A stretch of DNA of 64,000 nucleotides from Rhodospirillaceae bacterium (GTDB lineage Bacteria > Pseudomonadota > Alphaproteobacteria > Dongiales > Dongiaceae), in NCBI GenBank assembly GCA_016712715.1, contig JADJQM010000003.1, positions 868,001 through 932,000 of the forward strand, written 5' to 3'. This document shows, in pieces, positions 62,349 to 64,000 of the stretch. The position numbers and the translations under genes are program-made. Under the pieces are notes generated by a model, which saw only the letters and a list, made by a program, of their open reading frames with translations, searched no databases and had not been told where the DNA came from. Each line of letters opens with the position of its first letter. The stretch's first letter is position 1.

Positions 62349-62393
62349 TGCTCCTGTTGCAGTCGGGCCAGCGACCCGGCTGGCGGTCTTTTC

Positions 62394-63119
62394 CTAACGC
62401 TCCCAGTGGAGGAAAATGCCGACTGTCCCCGGCATCCCCTCCGGATAGTCAAGAATCTGCGCCGTCAGGGTGAAACCGGGCGGCTTCAGTTCCTTGAGAT
62501 AATAATCATAGGCCCCCTTGGCGAAACCTTCGAACAGGCCCGGCCAGTCCGCCTCAAGACTATTGATGCGGCGATTGCGATCGTTGCAGAAGGTCGCCAG
62601 AAAGGAAAGAGCCATGATCTGGTTGAGCCCCTGTTCGGTCGCGCGGCGAATCGCAGAAGCACGACCGAGGACAAGGACCAAAGGCAGAAATCTCCAGGGC
62701 GAGCTATGCGCGCCCTGCTCTTTTCCCTGCAGCACCACCCCCGGCCTGAAATCGCCGGCTTCGCCAAGCCAGCTGAACAACAGGATCGCGAGCGCCAAGG
62801 CGCGGCCAGACGTCCATAGCGATTCCCGGAGATGGTCATAGATGGTCGAACCGGCGACGGCGGTTGCAAGATAAGCGGTGCCCGAGAGCAGCGAGGTCTT
62901 GTCGCCAGAATATGAACCTGAGATGATCGCCATCGACGCGAGGAAGACGCTTGGGCTGAGGATCTGCAGCCCTTAATGGACCATCGACAGCACATAGCTC
63001 AGGTCTCGATCAGCGCCACGAGCGGTATCAGCGCATCGATCGGTCTCGGCCTCAGCACACCGTCATTTGCGGCGCGTTCTGGTTTGATTGGCTGATCCGG
63101 ATCCGACATGTTTCGGGCC
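62394..63119 (-). pseudogene. nhaC: NhaC-type Na+/H+ antiporter remnant with a large internal deletion
   Basis: A leftward frame begins at ATG 63119 (MSDPDQPIKPER, then RPRPIDALIPLVALIET) and stops at 62999. This matches the cytoplasmic N-terminus and first-helix start of NhaC-like antiporters. A second open stretch (62972 to 62394) resumes with the inner NhaC motif MAIISGSYSGDKTSLLSGT, but the catalytic surroundings are altered (family form SGAYFGDKMSPLSDT), and continues to GTVGIFLHWER. Most of the first membrane half is gone. The second stretch could still be translated from ATG 62933 (179 residues). The last 70 residues were not recognised. It adjoins arcC, where an antiporter is common. 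Confidence 0.7.
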
Positions 63120-63139
63120 TTGCCCGGGGATGCGCACCT

Positions 63140-64000
63140 TCACTGGGCGGTATGCCAGCTCAGACCTTGAATGGCCTGGCCCTGGAAGGATCGTCCAATC
63201 AAGGTCCCCTTCTCGCCGCGCACGATGGCCGGAATATCCGCGAGCGCGCCGATGGCGGCCGTCTTCCCGCTGAGCTTTGCAAACTGGACCGCGGCGCTGA
63301 CCTTCGGCCCCATTGAGCCTGCTGGGAAATCATAGGCCCCGAGCGCATCCGGATGCGCCCGGTGCAGCGCCTTCGCCGTGGGTTTCCCCCAGTCGACATA
63401 GACCGCATCGACATCCGTCGCCATGACGAGGAGGTCGGCTTCGAGCTCGCGCGCCAGCAATTCCGAGCACAGATCCTTGTCGATTACCGCCTCGACGCCG
63501 ATCAACTCGCGCGTGGCGCCGGGCTTGTACAGGGTGGGAATCCCGCCGCCGCCGGCGCAGATGACGATGGTGCCATGTTCCAGCAGCCATTTGATCGGCC
63601 GCAACTCGAAGATGCGCTTTGGGAGCGGCGACGGCACCACCCGGCGCCACTTCTCGCCATCCTTCTTGAAGACCCAACCCTTCTCCAGGGTGATGCGCTC
63701 CGCGGCACTCGCGTCATAGACCGGTCCCACAAACTTGGTCGGATTGTGGAAGCCGGGATCCTCGCCATCCACCTCCACCATGGTGAGGATGGTGGCAAAC
63801 GGCACCTCGAACGGCAGCCTGTTGCCCATCTCCTGCTCGATCATGTAACCGATCATGCCCTCCGTCTCGGCGCCGAGCACGTCGAGCGGATAGGCCTCCT
63901 CCGGCTTGTAGGCGGCACCCTGCAGCGCAAGATGGCCGACCTGGGGGCCGTTGCCATGCGTAATCACCAATTGATGTTCTTGCGCGACAGGTGCCAGAGC
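63140..64000 (-). CDS. arcC: Carbamate kinase, N-terminus beyond the window
   Basis: At least 286 residues of an amino-acid kinase-fold enzyme, open to the right edge (the frame reads APVAQEHQLVITHGNGPQVG there). Signature motifs are VITHGNGPQVGHLALQ, PLDVLGAETEGMIGYMIEQE, IVICAGGGGIPTL, EAVIDKDLCSELLA, MATDVDAVYVDWGKP and GSMGPKVSAAVQF. It makes ATP from carbamoyl phosphate and ADP in the arginine deiminase pathway, or works in reverse. Other arc genes would be to the right of the window. The downstream antiporter is decayed. Confidence 0.93.
   Translation of the reverse strand, partial: ALAPVAQEHQLVITHGNGPQVGHLALQGAAYKPEEAYPLDVLGAETEGMIGYMIEQEMGNRLPFEVPFATILTMVEVDGEDPGFHNPTKFVGPVYDASAAERITLEKGWVFKKDGEKWRRVVPSPLPKRIFELRPIKWLLEHGTIVICAGGGGIPTLYKPGATRELIGVEAVIDKDLCSELLARELEADLLVMATDVDAVYVDWGKPTAKALHRAHPDALGAYDFPAGSMGPKVSAAVQFAKLSGKTAAIGALADIPAIVRGEKGTLIGRSFQGQAIQGLSWHTAQ

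Overview
The window looks like a chromosomal segment of a high-GC alphaproteobacterium, probably from the Rhodospirillales. The evidence is an EcfG/NepR general stress module with canonical GGAAC-N16/17-CGTT promoters, PAS_5-family proteins, an R. sphaeroides/rhizobial-type polyol (smo) operon, and strong G/C bias at third codon positions. No rRNA, tRNA, CRISPR array, phage or insertion sequence was seen.

Layout. 1-1826: two tandem PAS_5 proteins (the first cut by the window edge) and an aldo/keto reductase. 2060-13296: a surface-glycan locus with two unrecognised proteins, an FkbM methyltransferase, a GT-B-like glycosyltransferase, and a leftward operon pseB > N-acetyl sugar amidotransferase > HisH-like > HisF-like > DUF4910 peptidase-like > two SAM methyltransferases. 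13520-18076: an SMP-30 protein and a general stress island (ecfG, nepR, holin-like, DUF883, DUF1328, a hydrophilic protein, two CsbD proteins) driven by three EcfG-type promoters. 18122-22024: a molybdenum hydroxylase operon (FAD, 2Fe-2S and Mo subunits plus a MoaD-like protein) whose Mo subunit carries a frameshift.

22250-28750: a gluconokinase converging on a ribose-type sugar ABC operon, with a divergent LacI repressor and a palindromic operator over the -35 box. 28941-35267: a DUF4129 - DUF4350 - MoxR - DUF58 - SpoIIM - RDD envelope operon, then a membrane protein, an LpxR-like lipid A deacylase, a quinone-oxidoreductase-like dehydrogenase and a divergent LysR regulator. 39727-44114: an RND efflux adaptor and pump, ending in a nested palindromic repeat. 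44240-51898: a complete polyol operon (HAD phosphatase, SorC-type repressor, binding protein, two permeases, ATPase, SmoS sorbitol dehydrogenase, second SDR) with twin palindromic operators.

51976-57199: a second glycan locus (two Gfo/Idh oxidoreductases, a paralogue of the first glycosyltransferase, an acylneuraminate-type cytidylyltransferase, an aldo/keto reductase). 57314-58048: a secreted pentapeptide-repeat protein. 58050-62348: a second RND system with a frameshifted pump. 62394-64000: the decayed remains of an NhaC-type antiporter beside carbamate kinase (arcC), which runs off the window.

The two glycan loci share a paralogous glycosyltransferase and together hold the entry enzyme (PseB) and a late enzyme (the CMP-sugar synthetase) expected of a nonulosonic-acid-like sugar, plus an ammonia-channelling amidotransferase set. 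The middle steps (PseC, H, G and I) are not in the window. Two genes have single-base frameshifts at short homopolymer runs and two lack a standard start codon. These may be real decay and rare starts, or base errors in the assembly.
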